Assembly (NCBI RefSeq): GCF_002243045.1
Contig: NZ_MBKP01000021.1
Location: forward strand, 1 to 64,000
Direction of reading: 5' to 3'
Origin: Methanolobus psychrotolerans
Lineage (GTDB): Archaea > Halobacteriota > Methanosarcinia > Methanosarcinales > Methanosarcinaceae
DNA: 64,000 bases
The translations under genes were made by a program, and so were the position numbers. This document shows positions 8,856 through 17,186 of the stretch, piece by piece. Numbering within the stretch: the stretch's first letter is position 1; each line of letters begins with the position of its first letter. The notes below the pieces were generated by a model. It was not told the DNA's origin, made no database searches, and saw nothing but the letters and a program-made list of their open reading frames with translations.

Positions 8856-8872
8856 CAGGGGATTATCCCCTG
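8856..8872 (-). terminator. Terminator of the siroheme reductase gene
   Basis: On the minus strand CAGGGGATAATCCCCTG forms a strong hairpin followed by CTTTTCTTTATTTTAT. It lies 18 bp after the stop of the siroheme protein gene and before the TATA-like box of the CGGC gene, so it separates the two minus-strand units. Confidence 0.7.
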
Positions 8873-8889
8873 ATAAAAATATATCCCAG

Positions 8890-9549
8890 TTATAATCCGA
8901 TCTCTGCCTTGAATTTGTCAAGTCCTATTTCATCGATCACTCTGCCAAGACGGTGCTTTGAACCGTTGGTTTTGCAGAAGCTGACAATCTTTTCAACAAG
9001 TGCAAGTACTTCATCTTCTGTTAATTCATCTGCTATGATATCAGCAAGTCTTGGTTTTATTGCTGCATTTCCTCCAACCATAACGGTGAATCCCTTTGGA
9101 GTACCCATGACACCGATATCTTTAATAGCAGGCTCTGAGCATGAGTTTGCACATCCGGAAACAGCCATTTTGAATTTAGAGGGTAGTGGCATTCCATGGT
9201 ACTTCTCATCAAGCTTCAGGCCAAGACTTACAGCATCCTGTTGTCCTCGCTTACAGAATGTCGTACCCGGGCAGATTTTTATACTCCTTACACAAAGTCC
9301 AATGGCAGCACCTGGTTTTACTCCAAGGTCTTCCCATGCTTTGTCCAGATCATCTTCTTTTAATCCCACGATAGCAACTCTCTGGGATGAAGTTACTTTT
9401 AATGTTGCAGCTCCATACTTTTCCGCAACATCTGCAATTTTACGAAGTATATCTGCAGAAACAATTCCGCCTGGCAGATGTGGTGCGATAGCGTATGTTT
9501 CCTGGTCTCTCTGTAGGATTGCTCCCTTTTCAAGTAAATCTTTTGCCAT
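8890..9549 (-). CDS. Small siroheme/4Fe-4S sulfite-nitrite reductase-like protein (Dsr-LP type)
   Basis: 219 residues from the second ATG, which has GGAG 9 bases upstream. It has a ferredoxin-like half domain followed by the siroheme-4Fe-4S ligands CPGTTFC (C-x5-C) and GCANSC (C-x3-C), the signature of sulfite and nitrite reductases. Its length is far below that of DsrAB or NirA but fits the small siroheme proteins of methanogens. Reduction of sulfite or nitrite for assimilation or detoxification is possible; the substrate is not proven. A divergent HxlR regulator starts 91 bp upstream and may control it. Confidence 0.85.
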   Translation of the reverse strand: MAKDLLEKGAILQRDQETYAIAPHLPGGIVSADILRKIADVAEKYGAATLKVTSSQRVAIVGLKEDDLDKAWEDLGVKPGAAIGLCVRSIKICPGTTFCKRGQQDAVSLGLKLDEKYHGMPLPSKFKMAVSGCANSCSEPAIKDIGVMGTPKGFTVMVGGNAAIKPRLADIIADELTEDEVLALVEKIVSFCKTNGSKHRLGRVIDEIGLDKFKAEIGL

Positions 9550-9640
9550 ATTGGTCACTCCTTCTTCCAAAATTCTCTTCTGGATTACTGATATATTATG
9601 GATACTCTCTTATATATTGGGTGGTTTCTTATTAGATACT

Positions 9641-9997
9641 ATGAAGGATTGTACAATCTATAAAACGGTTGATATCGTCGGCAAAAAATGGTCTTTATGT
9701 ATTATGCATGAGCTATACAAGGGTGAAAATAAGCAGAAGCGGTTCAACGAGCTCAAGAACAAATTACAGGATGTTACTCCTAAAACCCTTTCTACAAGAT
9801 TAAAGGAACTGGAAGTACATGGTCTTGTGGATAAAAATGTTGATGACTCAGTATTCCCGATAAAATGCGAATACTCGCTTACCGAAAGTGGTGAGGAATT
9901 CCTGAACATATTGCAGAACATCAAGACATGGGGTCTTAAGTGGCAGTTTGAGAATCCGGAATGTGGTGGAACCAATTGTAAGACATGTGAACTGTGA
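9641..9997 (+). CDS. HxlR-family transcriptional regulator with cysteine-rich C-terminus
   Basis: 118 residues. The pattern CTIYKTVDIVGKKWSLCIM, then RFNELKNKLQDVTPKTLSTRL and ELEVHGLVDK is the winged-helix of HxlR regulators. The C-terminus has C108, C113 and C116 (CGGTNCKTC), plus C4 and C20 near the N-terminus; these could sense redox or bind metal. It is divergent from the siroheme reductase and shares its promoter region, so local control is likely. ATG at 9641 follows a TATA-like TTATATATT by about 25-30 bases, suggesting a leaderless or nearly leaderless mRNA. Confidence 0.88.
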   Translation: MKDCTIYKTVDIVGKKWSLCIMHELYKGENKQKRFNELKNKLQDVTPKTLSTRLKELEVHGLVDKNVDDSVFPIKCEYSLTESGEEFLNILQNIKTWGLKWQFENPECGGTNCKTCEL

Positions 9998-10055
9998 TTA
10001 TGAATATGGTATCTGCTCTAAACCCTTTATTCAAAACCAGTTGCTGAGGTAAAAT

Positions 10056-10238
10056 ATGGAAAAGAAATTAAGACGCTCCAGGAGTGATAGGATTATTGCA
10101 GGCGTATGTGGTGGTCTTGGTAAGTACCTTGGGATTGATCCTGTGCTTATAAGGCTCTTATGGGCTGGTGCTATATTCATTTACGGAACAGGACTTTTTG
10201 CCTATATTCTCGCATGGATCATAATTCCAGAGGAATGA
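10056..10238 (+). CDS. PspC-domain small membrane protein
   Basis: 60 residues. RSDRIIAGVCGGLGKYLGIDPVLIRLLW followed by one membrane helix ending AYILAWIIIPEE is the complete PspC domain. Members are linked to membrane stress in bacteria; in archaea the role is unclear. GAGG lies about 9 bases upstream of the ATG. No other psp gene is nearby, and it stands alone between HxlR and a PEBP lipoprotein gene. Confidence 0.9.
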   Translation: MEKKLRRSRSDRIIAGVCGGLGKYLGIDPVLIRLLWAGAIFIYGTGLFAYILAWIIIPEE

Positions 10239-10343
10239 ATCCTGAAAGTTTCCCTGTAACTGGTGTTTTGTGCATTTAACAATTTGTCTTTGCAACCCAA
10301 AAATAATAAATAGGCTGTAATTAGTGTATAACTGGTGGGAAAT

Positions 10344-11009
10344 ATGTCCGGGGTTAATAGTTCGGTTCAACATTCAAATGAAAATACTGTATGCTACCGG
10401 TTTGCTGCAGTACTTGCGATGATATTTCTATTGTTAGTTATTTTATCTCTTTCCGGATGTCTGGAATCGGCTGATGAAGGGCCGGATCTTCTTCCGGAAC
10501 CTTATGAATTGAACGAGTCTCTGGAAAATTCAGGTATTGAGGAAGATGTTGTTTCTAATCATGCAGGCATAGGAAAATTAACTGTAACCAGCTCCTCTTT
10601 TGAAAATGATAGTATGATCCCTCAAAAGTATACTTGTGATGGGGAGAACATTAATCCATCACTGGATGTGGGAAATATTCCGGTGGATTGTGTATCGCTT
10701 TTACTGATAATGGAAGATCCGGATGCACCTTCCGGGACTTTCACACACTGGGTGGTCTGGAATATCGATCCCAATATTTCAATTGCTGAAGACAGTATTA
10801 TGGGTATTGAGGGAGTAAATAGTGCAGGCAGGATATCTTACACTGGCCCTTGTCCTCCTTCGCTTAGTCACAGGTATTTCTTTAATTTTTATGCACTTGA
10901 TACGAAGCTGGATATTGAAAGTGGTTCTGCCCGGAGTCTTGTTGAGAATGCTATGGATGGCCATGTCATCGCCTATGGGGAACTGGTTGGAAAGTATAGT
11001 CGCTCATGA
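10344..11009 (+). CDS. YbhB/YbcL family (PEBP, Raf kinase inhibitor-like) lipoprotein
   Basis: 221 residues. A membrane segment ending in the lipobox LSLSGC shows export and lipid anchoring. The PEBP core follows: SMIPQKYTCDGENINPSL, LLIMEDPDAPSGTFTHWVVWNI and the C-terminal YFFNFYALD. The ligand-pocket residues DPDAP and GxxxHR-like region (GPCPPSLSHRYFF) are kept. Ligand and role are unknown in archaea. I chose the ATG preceded by GGTGGG; a GTG three codons earlier is possible. Confidence 0.88.
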   Translation: MSGVNSSVQHSNENTVCYRFAAVLAMIFLLLVILSLSGCLESADEGPDLLPEPYELNESLENSGIEEDVVSNHAGIGKLTVTSSSFENDSMIPQKYTCDGENINPSLDVGNIPVDCVSLLLIMEDPDAPSGTFTHWVVWNIDPNISIAEDSIMGIEGVNSAGRISYTGPCPPSLSHRYFFNFYALDTKLDIESGSARSLVENAMDGHVIAYGELVGKYSRS

Positions 11010-11049
11010 ACAATCAAATCCCTGTTATAATAAAATATAGTGATGTCAT

Positions 11050-12375
11050 ATGGATGAAAAAATGAGAAATGATGCTTATTCAATTATGTCAGGAGCTATT
11101 TCTGCAGTAGAGCCTTCTGCATGTATTTACAGGGCTGTTAAGAAGGAAGGCAGGAGTATTATCATCAATACCCGTTCCTATGATCTTTCACTTTACTGTA
11201 ACATTTATGCCATTGCTTTTGGTAAAGCTGCAATACCGATGTCAAAAGCCATTGAAGATATCCTGGGCGATTCCCTTGCAGGTGGCATCGCCGTTACAAA
11301 GCATGGATTTGGCGGACCGCTTACAAAAATGAAGGTATATGAATCAGGTCATCCGATGCCTGATGAAAATAGTGTTGCCGCCGGAAAAACAGTTCATGAT
11401 TTTCTAGAGAGGACTGACGAAAAAGACCTTATATTATTCCTTATATCCGGTGGTGGTTCAGCTTTGATCACGCTTCCGCGTAAAGGGGTATCCATCACAG
11501 ACATCGTAAAACTGACTGATAGTCTGATGCGTGCAGGTGCTACAATTGATGAGCTTAATACTGTCAGAAAACATATTTGTTCCATAAAGGGTGGAGGGCT
11601 TGCCAAAATGGCTTATCCGTCAGAATCCGTAAGCTTTATACTTTCTGATGTTGTGGGAGATCCGCTGGATGTTATTGCATCCGGTCCTACGGTGCCCGAC
11701 ACGTCTACATTCAGTGAGTTCAATGAACTAGTTGAAAGGTATAATCTAAAATTATCTCCTGCTGTGAGTGGATTACTTGAGGATGGTCTTGAGGGCGTGA
11801 TTGAGGAAACTCCCAAGTCAGGTGCCCTAGTTTTTGAAAAAACATCTAATTATCTGGTTGGCAATAATGCCCTTGCTCTCCATGAAGCCGAAAAAAGAGC
11901 ATCTGAACTTGGATATAATACCATGGTACTTACTTCATCAATTGTTGGTGAGGCAAGGGAGGTTGCCAAGGTATTTGCCGCAATTGCAAGGGAGGAGAGG
12001 TTAAGGTCTACTCCTCTGCCGCTTCCTGTATGTATCCTTGCAGGAGGTGAGACCACAGTGACAATGAAAGGAAAAGGGACAGGTGGGAGATGTCAGGAAT
12101 TGGCTCTTTCTTTTGGTATAGAGGTTCCGGATCTTAAAGGTGTTCTTTTGCTTGCCGCCGGTACTGATGGTAATGATGGTACGACTGATAGTGCAGGTGC
12201 ATTTGCAGACGGTGGCACCGTCCAGCGGGGAAAAGATGTGCAATTGGATGCACGACGCTATCTGCAAGACAACGATTCATATGCTTATTTAAAGGAAACA
12301 GGCGACCTTATTGTCACAGGTCCAACAGGTACCAATGTAATGGATATCTACATAATCATTGTTGGCAGGCTCTAA
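11050..12375 (+). CDS. Glycerate 2-kinase (MOFRL/DUF4147 type)
   Basis: 441 residues, normal for this family. It phosphorylates glycerate to 2-phosphoglycerate with ATP. Visible features are the N-terminal FGKAAIPMSKAIED, the glycine-rich LFLISGGGSALI, DELNTVRKHICSIKGGGLA and the C-terminal MOFRL domain (ETTVTMKGKGTGGRCQELAL, AAGTDGNDGTTDSAGAF). It would feed glycerate into lower glycolysis, together with the pyruvate kinase at 3.8 kb. Its last 4 bases overlap the end of the convergent TatD-like gene. Confidence 0.92.
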   Translation: MDEKMRNDAYSIMSGAISAVEPSACIYRAVKKEGRSIIINTRSYDLSLYCNIYAIAFGKAAIPMSKAIEDILGDSLAGGIAVTKHGFGGPLTKMKVYESGHPMPDENSVAAGKTVHDFLERTDEKDLILFLISGGGSALITLPRKGVSITDIVKLTDSLMRAGATIDELNTVRKHICSIKGGGLAKMAYPSESVSFILSDVVGDPLDVIASGPTVPDTSTFSEFNELVERYNLKLSPAVSGLLEDGLEGVIEETPKSGALVFEKTSNYLVGNNALALHEAEKRASELGYNTMVLTSSIVGEAREVAKVFAAIAREERLRSTPLPLPVCILAGGETTVTMKGKGTGGRCQELALSFGIEVPDLKGVLLLAAGTDGNDGTTDSAGAFADGGTVQRGKDVQLDARRYLQDNDSYAYLKETGDLIVTGPTGTNVMDIYIIIVGRL

Positions 12376-13214
12376 AGCTCAATGTCGACGTCATAGACCT
12401 TTTCCGGGTTTTCCTTGTGGATCTTCCAGAAAGGTTCTTCCCCAAATTCACCTGCAAGTTTTAAAGTTCTTTTCGGTATGGTTTTTGGTCCAAGTACGGT
12501 TCCGGGTCTTTGTGGATCATCGATATAATCAGTTTCCATCATGAATCTAGTTCCTTGCTGGAGTGCTTCTTCGATAGCACCTTTACCTGCAAGCACTCCG
12601 GGAAATATGCCAAGTCTCTCACAAACATCGACAAGTGGCGGGGCATAGTGTTTGACAACCCTGTGGAGTTTGATACCTGTCTTTTTGGCACGTTCTGTTA
12701 TGTCAACAAGTTCCGGCTCGCCTACACTTTCAGTATGAAGCTGGACAGCACAGTCAAGGTCAGCGGCCAGTGTGAATGCATATTCCATTACCTTATTAGA
12801 AGCATCCCATACTTCAGGACTTACGGGGTAGTGTGGCCTTCCACTTTTAAGTCCCACGGCAAGCCCTCTTTTAACATAATCTGCTGCAATGTCCAGGCCG
12901 CCTTTCATTGTTTCTACAGCTTTTGAGAGTTCCATGTATTCGGTGAGTTTTGTTATTTCTGCCGGATGAACTCCAAGCACTGGAAAAGAAGTGACTCCAG
13001 TCTCATTGATCTGGCGTGAGATGTCAACTGTTTCCTCAAAGACTGCTATCTGGTCTTCAGGTTTTGTCACCTTTATGCCAAGGGTCCAGCTTGGCTTCAT
13101 TACAAGGAATATATGGGTGCCTCCTGCCTCCTGGAATTCTTTGACAGCTTTCAGTCCCTTTGCCCGGGGGTCGATGTGCATGTGTTCGTCTGTGATGGGG
13201 AAATTGTGTGTCAT
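12372..13214 (-). CDS. TatD-related metal-dependent hydrolase
   Basis: 280 residues. The start DEHMHIDPRAKGLKAVKEF has the metal-binding HxH of the TatD/amidohydrolase superfamily, and later LHTESVGEP and MMETDYIDDPQRPGT supply a histidine and the aspartate. This belongs to a methanogen-type subgroup with MKPSWTLGIKVTKPEDQ near the N-terminus. Nuclease or phosphoesterase activity is known for TatD, but it is not shown for this subgroup. Transcribed convergently with glycerate kinase. Confidence 0.82.
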   Translation of the reverse strand: MTHNFPITDEHMHIDPRAKGLKAVKEFQEAGGTHIFLVMKPSWTLGIKVTKPEDQIAVFEETVDISRQINETGVTSFPVLGVHPAEITKLTEYMELSKAVETMKGGLDIAADYVKRGLAVGLKSGRPHYPVSPEVWDASNKVMEYAFTLAADLDCAVQLHTESVGEPELVDITERAKKTGIKLHRVVKHYAPPLVDVCERLGIFPGVLAGKGAIEEALQQGTRFMMETDYIDDPQRPGTVLGPKTIPKRTLKLAGEFGEEPFWKIHKENPEKVYDVDIEL

Positions 13215-13322
13215 AATTACCTATATGAGCTTATTTTATCTATAACGGTATGGTATGCTTATGTATGCGTAAAGGTAAGCAAGGTAATTATCTATAAATG
13301 CTTATTATGTCAATATAATCAT

Positions 13323-13553
13323 ATGAATGCCCGGCTCTTTTTAAGACACAGGGAAGTCAGGTTGAGCCTGATGTCCATATTAGGTCAGTTGATATTGATT
13401 ACTTTCACTTCCGTTAAACTGGTGGCCGGGGGTGTATCCACAGAACAAGATCTGGTTCTGGTACTTGTTCTTATTGGTTTCGCTTTTATCTTTGCTGTGA
13501 CGATACTGAGACTGCGTAATTTAGCAAAGATCACTGATTATCCGGAGATTTGA
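13323..13553 (+). CDS. Small two-helix membrane protein, unknown
   Basis: 76 residues starting MNARLFLRHREVRLSLMS, with two predicted membrane helices (ILGQLILITFTSVKLVA and LVLVLVLIGFAFIFAVTIL) joined by a short loop. A TATA-like stretch lies about 20-25 bases upstream, so the mRNA may be leaderless. I do not recognise the family. It may be a conserved hypothetical of Methanosarcinaceae. Confidence 0.6.
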   Translation: MNARLFLRHREVRLSLMSILGQLILITFTSVKLVAGGVSTEQDLVLVLVLIGFAFIFAVTILRLRNLAKITDYPEI

Positions 13554-13670
13554 TCTTTTATTCCTGTATTTTTTAGCGCCTATTTCTTTTCTAGGTATGA
13601 CATATATATGATGTAGTCGTCAATAAAGCAATTTGCGCATTATATTCATTAATCAGTGGAAGGTTGAAAT

Positions 13671-14699
13671 ATGACAAAATCAGCAGCAGTTATAAAAGGC
13701 GATGGAGTTGGCCCGGATCTTGTAGAAGCAATGCTTAAGGTCGCAGGCGCTGCAAACAGCAATGTCGAGTTCATTACATGTGATGCAGGAGCAACCTGGT
13801 GGGAAGAGAACGGTGGCAACTCACTCATTCCTGATGAGACATGGGACCTCCTAGACTCTTCAGATGCATGTTACAAGGGTCCTACAACAACTCCTGGAAT
13901 AGTAGGTGCACCAAGAAGTGTGGCAGTATCTATCAGGCAGAAGTACAACCTGTATGCAAATGTAAGGCCAATAAAGACTTTCCCGAACACTCCAAGACCA
14001 CTTGGTGATGTGGACTTTGTCTGTGTCAGGGAAGGAACAGAGGGCCTGTACATCGGTGAGGAAGTAAAACTGACAGAAGATGTATCAATCGCTATCAGGA
14101 AAATAACACGTACATCCAGTGCAAAGGTTTCAAAGTATGCTTTCGAGGAAGCAAAGAGAAGGAACTGCGATGCGGTTGTAGCAATTCACAAGAGCAATAT
14201 ACTGAGAAGGACCTGCGGTCTTTTCCTTGAAGAGGTTGAGAAAGCTGGTAAGAACTACGATGGTATCGAAGTATGGGAATACCACATTGACAACATTGCC
14301 CAGCAGCTTATCAAGAATCCTCAGCTGTTCAACAACAAGGTGCTCCTTTCAACAAACCTGTTCATGGATGTAATCAGTGAGGAATGTTCCGCACTTGTAG
14401 GAAGTATCGGACTTATCTACTCCGCAAACATCGGTGACGACTTCGCTATGTTCGAACCTGCCCACGGTTCAGCACCAAAGTACGCAGGCATGGACAAGGT
14501 CAACCCTGTTGCAACCATCCTTGCAGGCGCATGGATGCTTGATTACCTTGGTGAGAAAGAAGAGTCAAAAGCAATCTTCGCAGCTACCGAGAAGGTCATC
14601 ACAGAAGGCAAATACCTCACCTATGACCTTGGCGGCAATGCAAAGATGAGCGAAATGACAGATGCTATTGTAAAGTATGTCGAAGCTGAGATGAAGTGA
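13671..14699 (+). CDS. icd: Isocitrate dehydrogenase, NADP type (isocitrate/isopropylmalate dehydrogenase family)
   Basis: 342 residues. The substrate motif RSVAVSIRQKYNLYANVRP and the lysine of HKSNILRRTCG place it in the decarboxylating beta-dehydrogenase family. The cofactor loop reads HGSAPKYAGMDK: the K-Y pair matches the NADP-binding K344/Y345 of E. coli Icd, whereas NAD-type LeuB and AksF-like enzymes usually have D-I there. This, and the Re-citrate synthase gene next door, favours isocitrate to 2-oxoglutarate over a leucine or coenzyme B role. GGAAGGTTG precedes the ATG. The stop codon lies inside a small inserted element's target site. Confidence 0.85.
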   Translation: MTKSAAVIKGDGVGPDLVEAMLKVAGAANSNVEFITCDAGATWWEENGGNSLIPDETWDLLDSSDACYKGPTTTPGIVGAPRSVAVSIRQKYNLYANVRPIKTFPNTPRPLGDVDFVCVREGTEGLYIGEEVKLTEDVSIAIRKITRTSSAKVSKYAFEEAKRRNCDAVVAIHKSNILRRTCGLFLEEVEKAGKNYDGIEVWEYHIDNIAQQLIKNPQLFNNKVLLSTNLFMDVISEECSALVGSIGLIYSANIGDDFAMFEPAHGSAPKYAGMDKVNPVATILAGAWMLDYLGEKEESKAIFAATEKVITEGKYLTYDLGGNAKMSEMTDAIVKYVEAEMK

Positions 14700-14708
14700 T
14701 TTCATCTC
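14688..14708 (+). terminator. Terminator hairpin of icd, separated from its T tract
   Basis: GAGATGAA and TTCATCTC pair around the stop codon of icd to form an 8-bp stem. The matching T tract (GTCTTTTTTCTTTT) is found only after the second target-site copy at 14917-14927, on the far side of the inserted element. Before insertion, stem and T tract would have been contiguous. Confidence 0.6.
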
Positions 14709-14916
14709 ATGTGTCATCGGTTAAGAAGATAATTACACATATCATCTTAATTTCTTTAACGGTTTGCAAGAATTCGAAACAATTGTATGCTGGAGAATGG
14801 CGTTGATTTCATGAAAATTGACCATAATCTACTCAATTGACCATAATCTACTCCAGACATTTGGTATAAAATCGATAGCAAACAGGCAAAAAAATCTCCT
14901 TAACCGATGACCAATG
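14709..14916. mobile_element. MITE-like element with 23-bp terminal inverted repeats and 11-bp target duplication
   Basis: GATTTCATCTC occurs at 14698-14708 and 14917-14927 and flanks a ~208-bp stretch. The ends are inverted repeats sharing TCATCGGTTAAG and AGAT: 14708-14730 (CATGTGTCATCGG...) and 14894-14916 (...CCGATGACCAATG), with about three mismatches over 23 bases. No coding frame lies inside. This is the form of a non-autonomous insertion element. The parent transposase is not in the window and its IS family was not identified. Confidence 0.75.
14816..14853. repeat. Tandem 19-bp repeat inside the MITE-like element
   Basis: AATTGACCATAATCTACTC occurs twice without a gap (14816-14834 and 14835-14853). 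It lies in the centre-right of the inserted element and could be internal transposase sites or simple slippage. Confidence 0.85.
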
Positions 14917-15035
14917 GATTTCATCTCGTCTTTTTTCTTTTAAAATCATCAGGTCAATAAAAAAGTAACAATGGTGAATATCTTCACCTTATATTATTTT
15001 TAGCTGCCATCCTCAGACAGCAGCCGAATAAAATA

Positions 15036-16391
15036 TCAGTCTACTTCATCGTGCATGCGGGCTTTACGCACCTTGGTCTTATTCTCAGACTCAGGCTCGC
15101 ATTCATTGTGTTCTTCATCCTCTTTGCGGTGCATATCCTTGCTTACTATAGAGTTAAACATGAAGTACTTCTTCACGTAGGCAGTGATCTCCTCGTCGGA
15201 TATGCAGGAAACCCTCTTCTCGTCATTATAGAGTTTCTGGATGTCTGCCTGGATAGCCCGCAGACGCTTGTCATCTTTTCCAATCTCTATCTGTACATCC
15301 ATCAGTTCGTTCATTGTTTCCTGGACCTTGTACCTGAGAACCTCGATACCGGATGAATCTCCTATGAGGAATATCCTCTTTCCGCCAACTATCTCGGGTG
15401 GATAGGGTTCGTATGTGAACGGGTTCTTGATGACACCGGCAGAGTGAATGCCGGATTCATGGGCGAATACATTGATCCCGACAACTGACTTGTTCCTTGG
15501 TACGCGAATACCGATTTCCCTTTCCATGAACTTTGCAAACTCGACCAGGGATTCAAGGTTGTACTTGTCAAATCCTTCAATGCGCCTTGCGAGGAACAGC
15601 AGGAGCTTTTCCATTTCTGCGTTTCCTGCTCTTTCTCCGATTCCCAGGAAAGTAACATTTGACCAGTTGGCACCGTGCCAGTATCCCGCAATAGAGTTAG
15701 CAACGGCAAGACCGAAGTCATCATGGCAGTGAGTTTCGATGTTCTTGACATTCAGTTCATCTTTCAGGTATCTGATGATAGTCGGCATTCCGTATGGTTC
15801 ATCGACACCAACAAATGGTATGCCAAATCCTATAGTGTCACATATGCGTATGGTACACTCAGGATCGATGTCCATAATCTTCTTAACAAGAGGGAATGTG
15901 AAATTATAGTTGTCAGCACGGGTCATGTCCTCGATATGAGCCCTGGTACGAAGACCATGGTCCACTGCATACTGAAGTGCCTTGAGGTATTTTTCCTCGG
16001 CTGCCTCGCGGGTTGGCAGTCCCATCTTATCGAAGATATGCGGGTCAGAAACTGACATGAGGATGCCTGTCTCTTCTATGCCGTCAATATTCAGGACCAT
16101 GTCGATGTCAGCAGGGTTTGCACGTGCCCATCCGGTAATTTCAGGGAATTCATAGCCCTGGTCCATCATGAGTTTGATAGCCTTTCGGTCCCTGTCATTA
16201 TAGACAAAGGACTCGAGTTTCTCAATTCCTATTTCATGAAGGTAATTGTATATCTGGAATTTCTGCTGGCTCTTCATTACGATACCAGGCATTTGTGCCC
16301 CGTCCCTGATCGTGCTGTCGCTGATACAAACCTCCTGTCCGTGAGGCAACTTTATCTTTGGAAGGTCGTCATAATCCTTGTATATTTTCAT
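15036..16391 (-). CDS. Re-citrate synthase (homocitrate synthase-like), probable
   Basis: 451 residues of the HMGL/isopropylmalate synthase family: ISDSTIRDGAQMPG holds the catalytic R-D and metal site, and ETHCHDDFGLAVANS and HESGIHSAG are the conserved metal-ligand regions. The length and the GIPFVGVDEPYGMPTI insertion resemble the Re-face citrate synthases described in clostridia rather than NifV or LeuA. It would join acetyl-CoA and oxaloacetate for the oxidative route to 2-oxoglutarate, in line with the nearby NADP-type isocitrate dehydrogenase; aconitase is not in the window. GGAGGT lies 5 bases before the ATG. The last ~40 residues are highly charged. Homocitrate synthase remains the alternative. 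Confidence 0.75.
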   Translation of the reverse strand: MKIYKDYDDLPKIKLPHGQEVCISDSTIRDGAQMPGIVMKSQQKFQIYNYLHEIGIEKLESFVYNDRDRKAIKLMMDQGYEFPEITGWARANPADIDMVLNIDGIEETGILMSVSDPHIFDKMGLPTREAAEEKYLKALQYAVDHGLRTRAHIEDMTRADNYNFTFPLVKKIMDIDPECTIRICDTIGFGIPFVGVDEPYGMPTIIRYLKDELNVKNIETHCHDDFGLAVANSIAGYWHGANWSNVTFLGIGERAGNAEMEKLLLFLARRIEGFDKYNLESLVEFAKFMEREIGIRVPRNKSVVGINVFAHESGIHSAGVIKNPFTYEPYPPEIVGGKRIFLIGDSSGIEVLRYKVQETMNELMDVQIEIGKDDKRLRAIQADIQKLYNDEKRVSCISDEEITAYVKKYFMFNSIVSKDMHRKEDEEHNECEPESENKTKVRKARMHDEVD

Positions 16392-16643
16392 TCCATACCT
16401 CCTTTGGTGTAAATCATCAAAATTCCGGAGTACATATTCCTGTTGTAGAAATGAGCGATGTTAAATTCCGATGTCCTATTGGAAAGTGTTTTAACTCCGG
16501 CTGATTATCTTTGTTGAAAGGTGAATTTCAATCTATTATAGATGAACTCATACTTAAAATGTCCTTTCTTTGTGGGTGACTGGGTATTTTATTTACTAGT
16601 GTCCTGTAAAATAACCTTAAATCTTTATAATTTAAACGATTAT

Positions 16644-17156
16644 ATGGCTCATATGTGGAGCGCATTACTCAGTAAGTTCGAAAAATATCCGGCCCAGCAA
16701 AAAGTATTAAAGCTTCTTTTTGAACGTGGTTTTCAGGTCAATAATGAGGGCAAGGTAACCTCTGGGACTATCGAGATAGCCCACACACAGCTTGCCAGGG
16801 AGGCAGGTGTGGACAGGCGTGTTGTAGATTCCACAACAGAGGTAATACTCTCCGATGATGTGCTCAGAAAAATCTTCCAGAATGTCCGATCAATACCTTT
16901 CCTTCGTGATGTAGCGCCCCTGATGGGGCAGGGTGTTATTATAATAACACCGGATGATGCATCTCACAAAGGTATCATCTCTGAGGTATCCACAGTTATA
17001 GCACAGCACAATATAAGTATCCGGCAAGCTGTATCTGATGATCCTTTCTTCACCAATGAACCGAAACTCACAATAATCACAGATACCAAGGTTCCAGGCA
17101 GTATCGTAGAAGAATTGCTTCGGCTGGACTCGGTCAAAGGAGTAAGCATCTATTAA
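16644..17156 (+). CDS. ACT-domain regulator (COG2061-like)
   Basis: 170 residues from MAHMWSALLSKFEKYPAQQ. The N-terminal part resembles a winged helix (QLAREAGVDRRVVDSTTEVIL) and the C-terminal part is an ACT domain (KGIISEVSTVIAQHNISIRQAVSDD), the type that binds amino acids. Family members are described as possible allosteric regulators of homoserine dehydrogenase or as transcription factors. It is divergent from the Re-citrate synthase. TTTATAATTTAAA is about 20 bases before the ATG, with no ribosome site, so the mRNA may be leaderless. Upstream in-frame codons are probably not translated. Confidence 0.8.
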   Translation: MAHMWSALLSKFEKYPAQQKVLKLLFERGFQVNNEGKVTSGTIEIAHTQLAREAGVDRRVVDSTTEVILSDDVLRKIFQNVRSIPFLRDVAPLMGQGVIIITPDDASHKGIISEVSTVIAQHNISIRQAVSDDPFFTNEPKLTIITDTKVPGSIVEELLRLDSVKGVSIY

Positions 17157-17186
17157 AACAGATGTAAAGCACATATAATGCAGAAT

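Noticed and set aside
8909-9640. Long plus-strand frame that runs into the HxlR gene
   Set aside because: The first two thirds are antisense to the siroheme protein; only the part from the ATG at 9641 codes for the regulator.
13671-14699. 3-isopropylmalate or homoisocitrate dehydrogenase
   Set aside because: The cofactor loop K-Y and the citrate-synthase-like neighbour favour isocitrate dehydrogenase, although assay would be needed.
14709-14916. The inserted element as a CRISPR or small-RNA locus
   Set aside because: There are only two copies of the 19-bp unit, no spacers, and the terminal inverted repeats with target duplication explain it better.
16425-16500. CCGGAGT/ACTCCGG inverted pair between Re-citrate synthase and the ACT regulator
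   Set aside because: The arms are only 7 bp and 62 bp apart; this may be chance and was not listed as a site.
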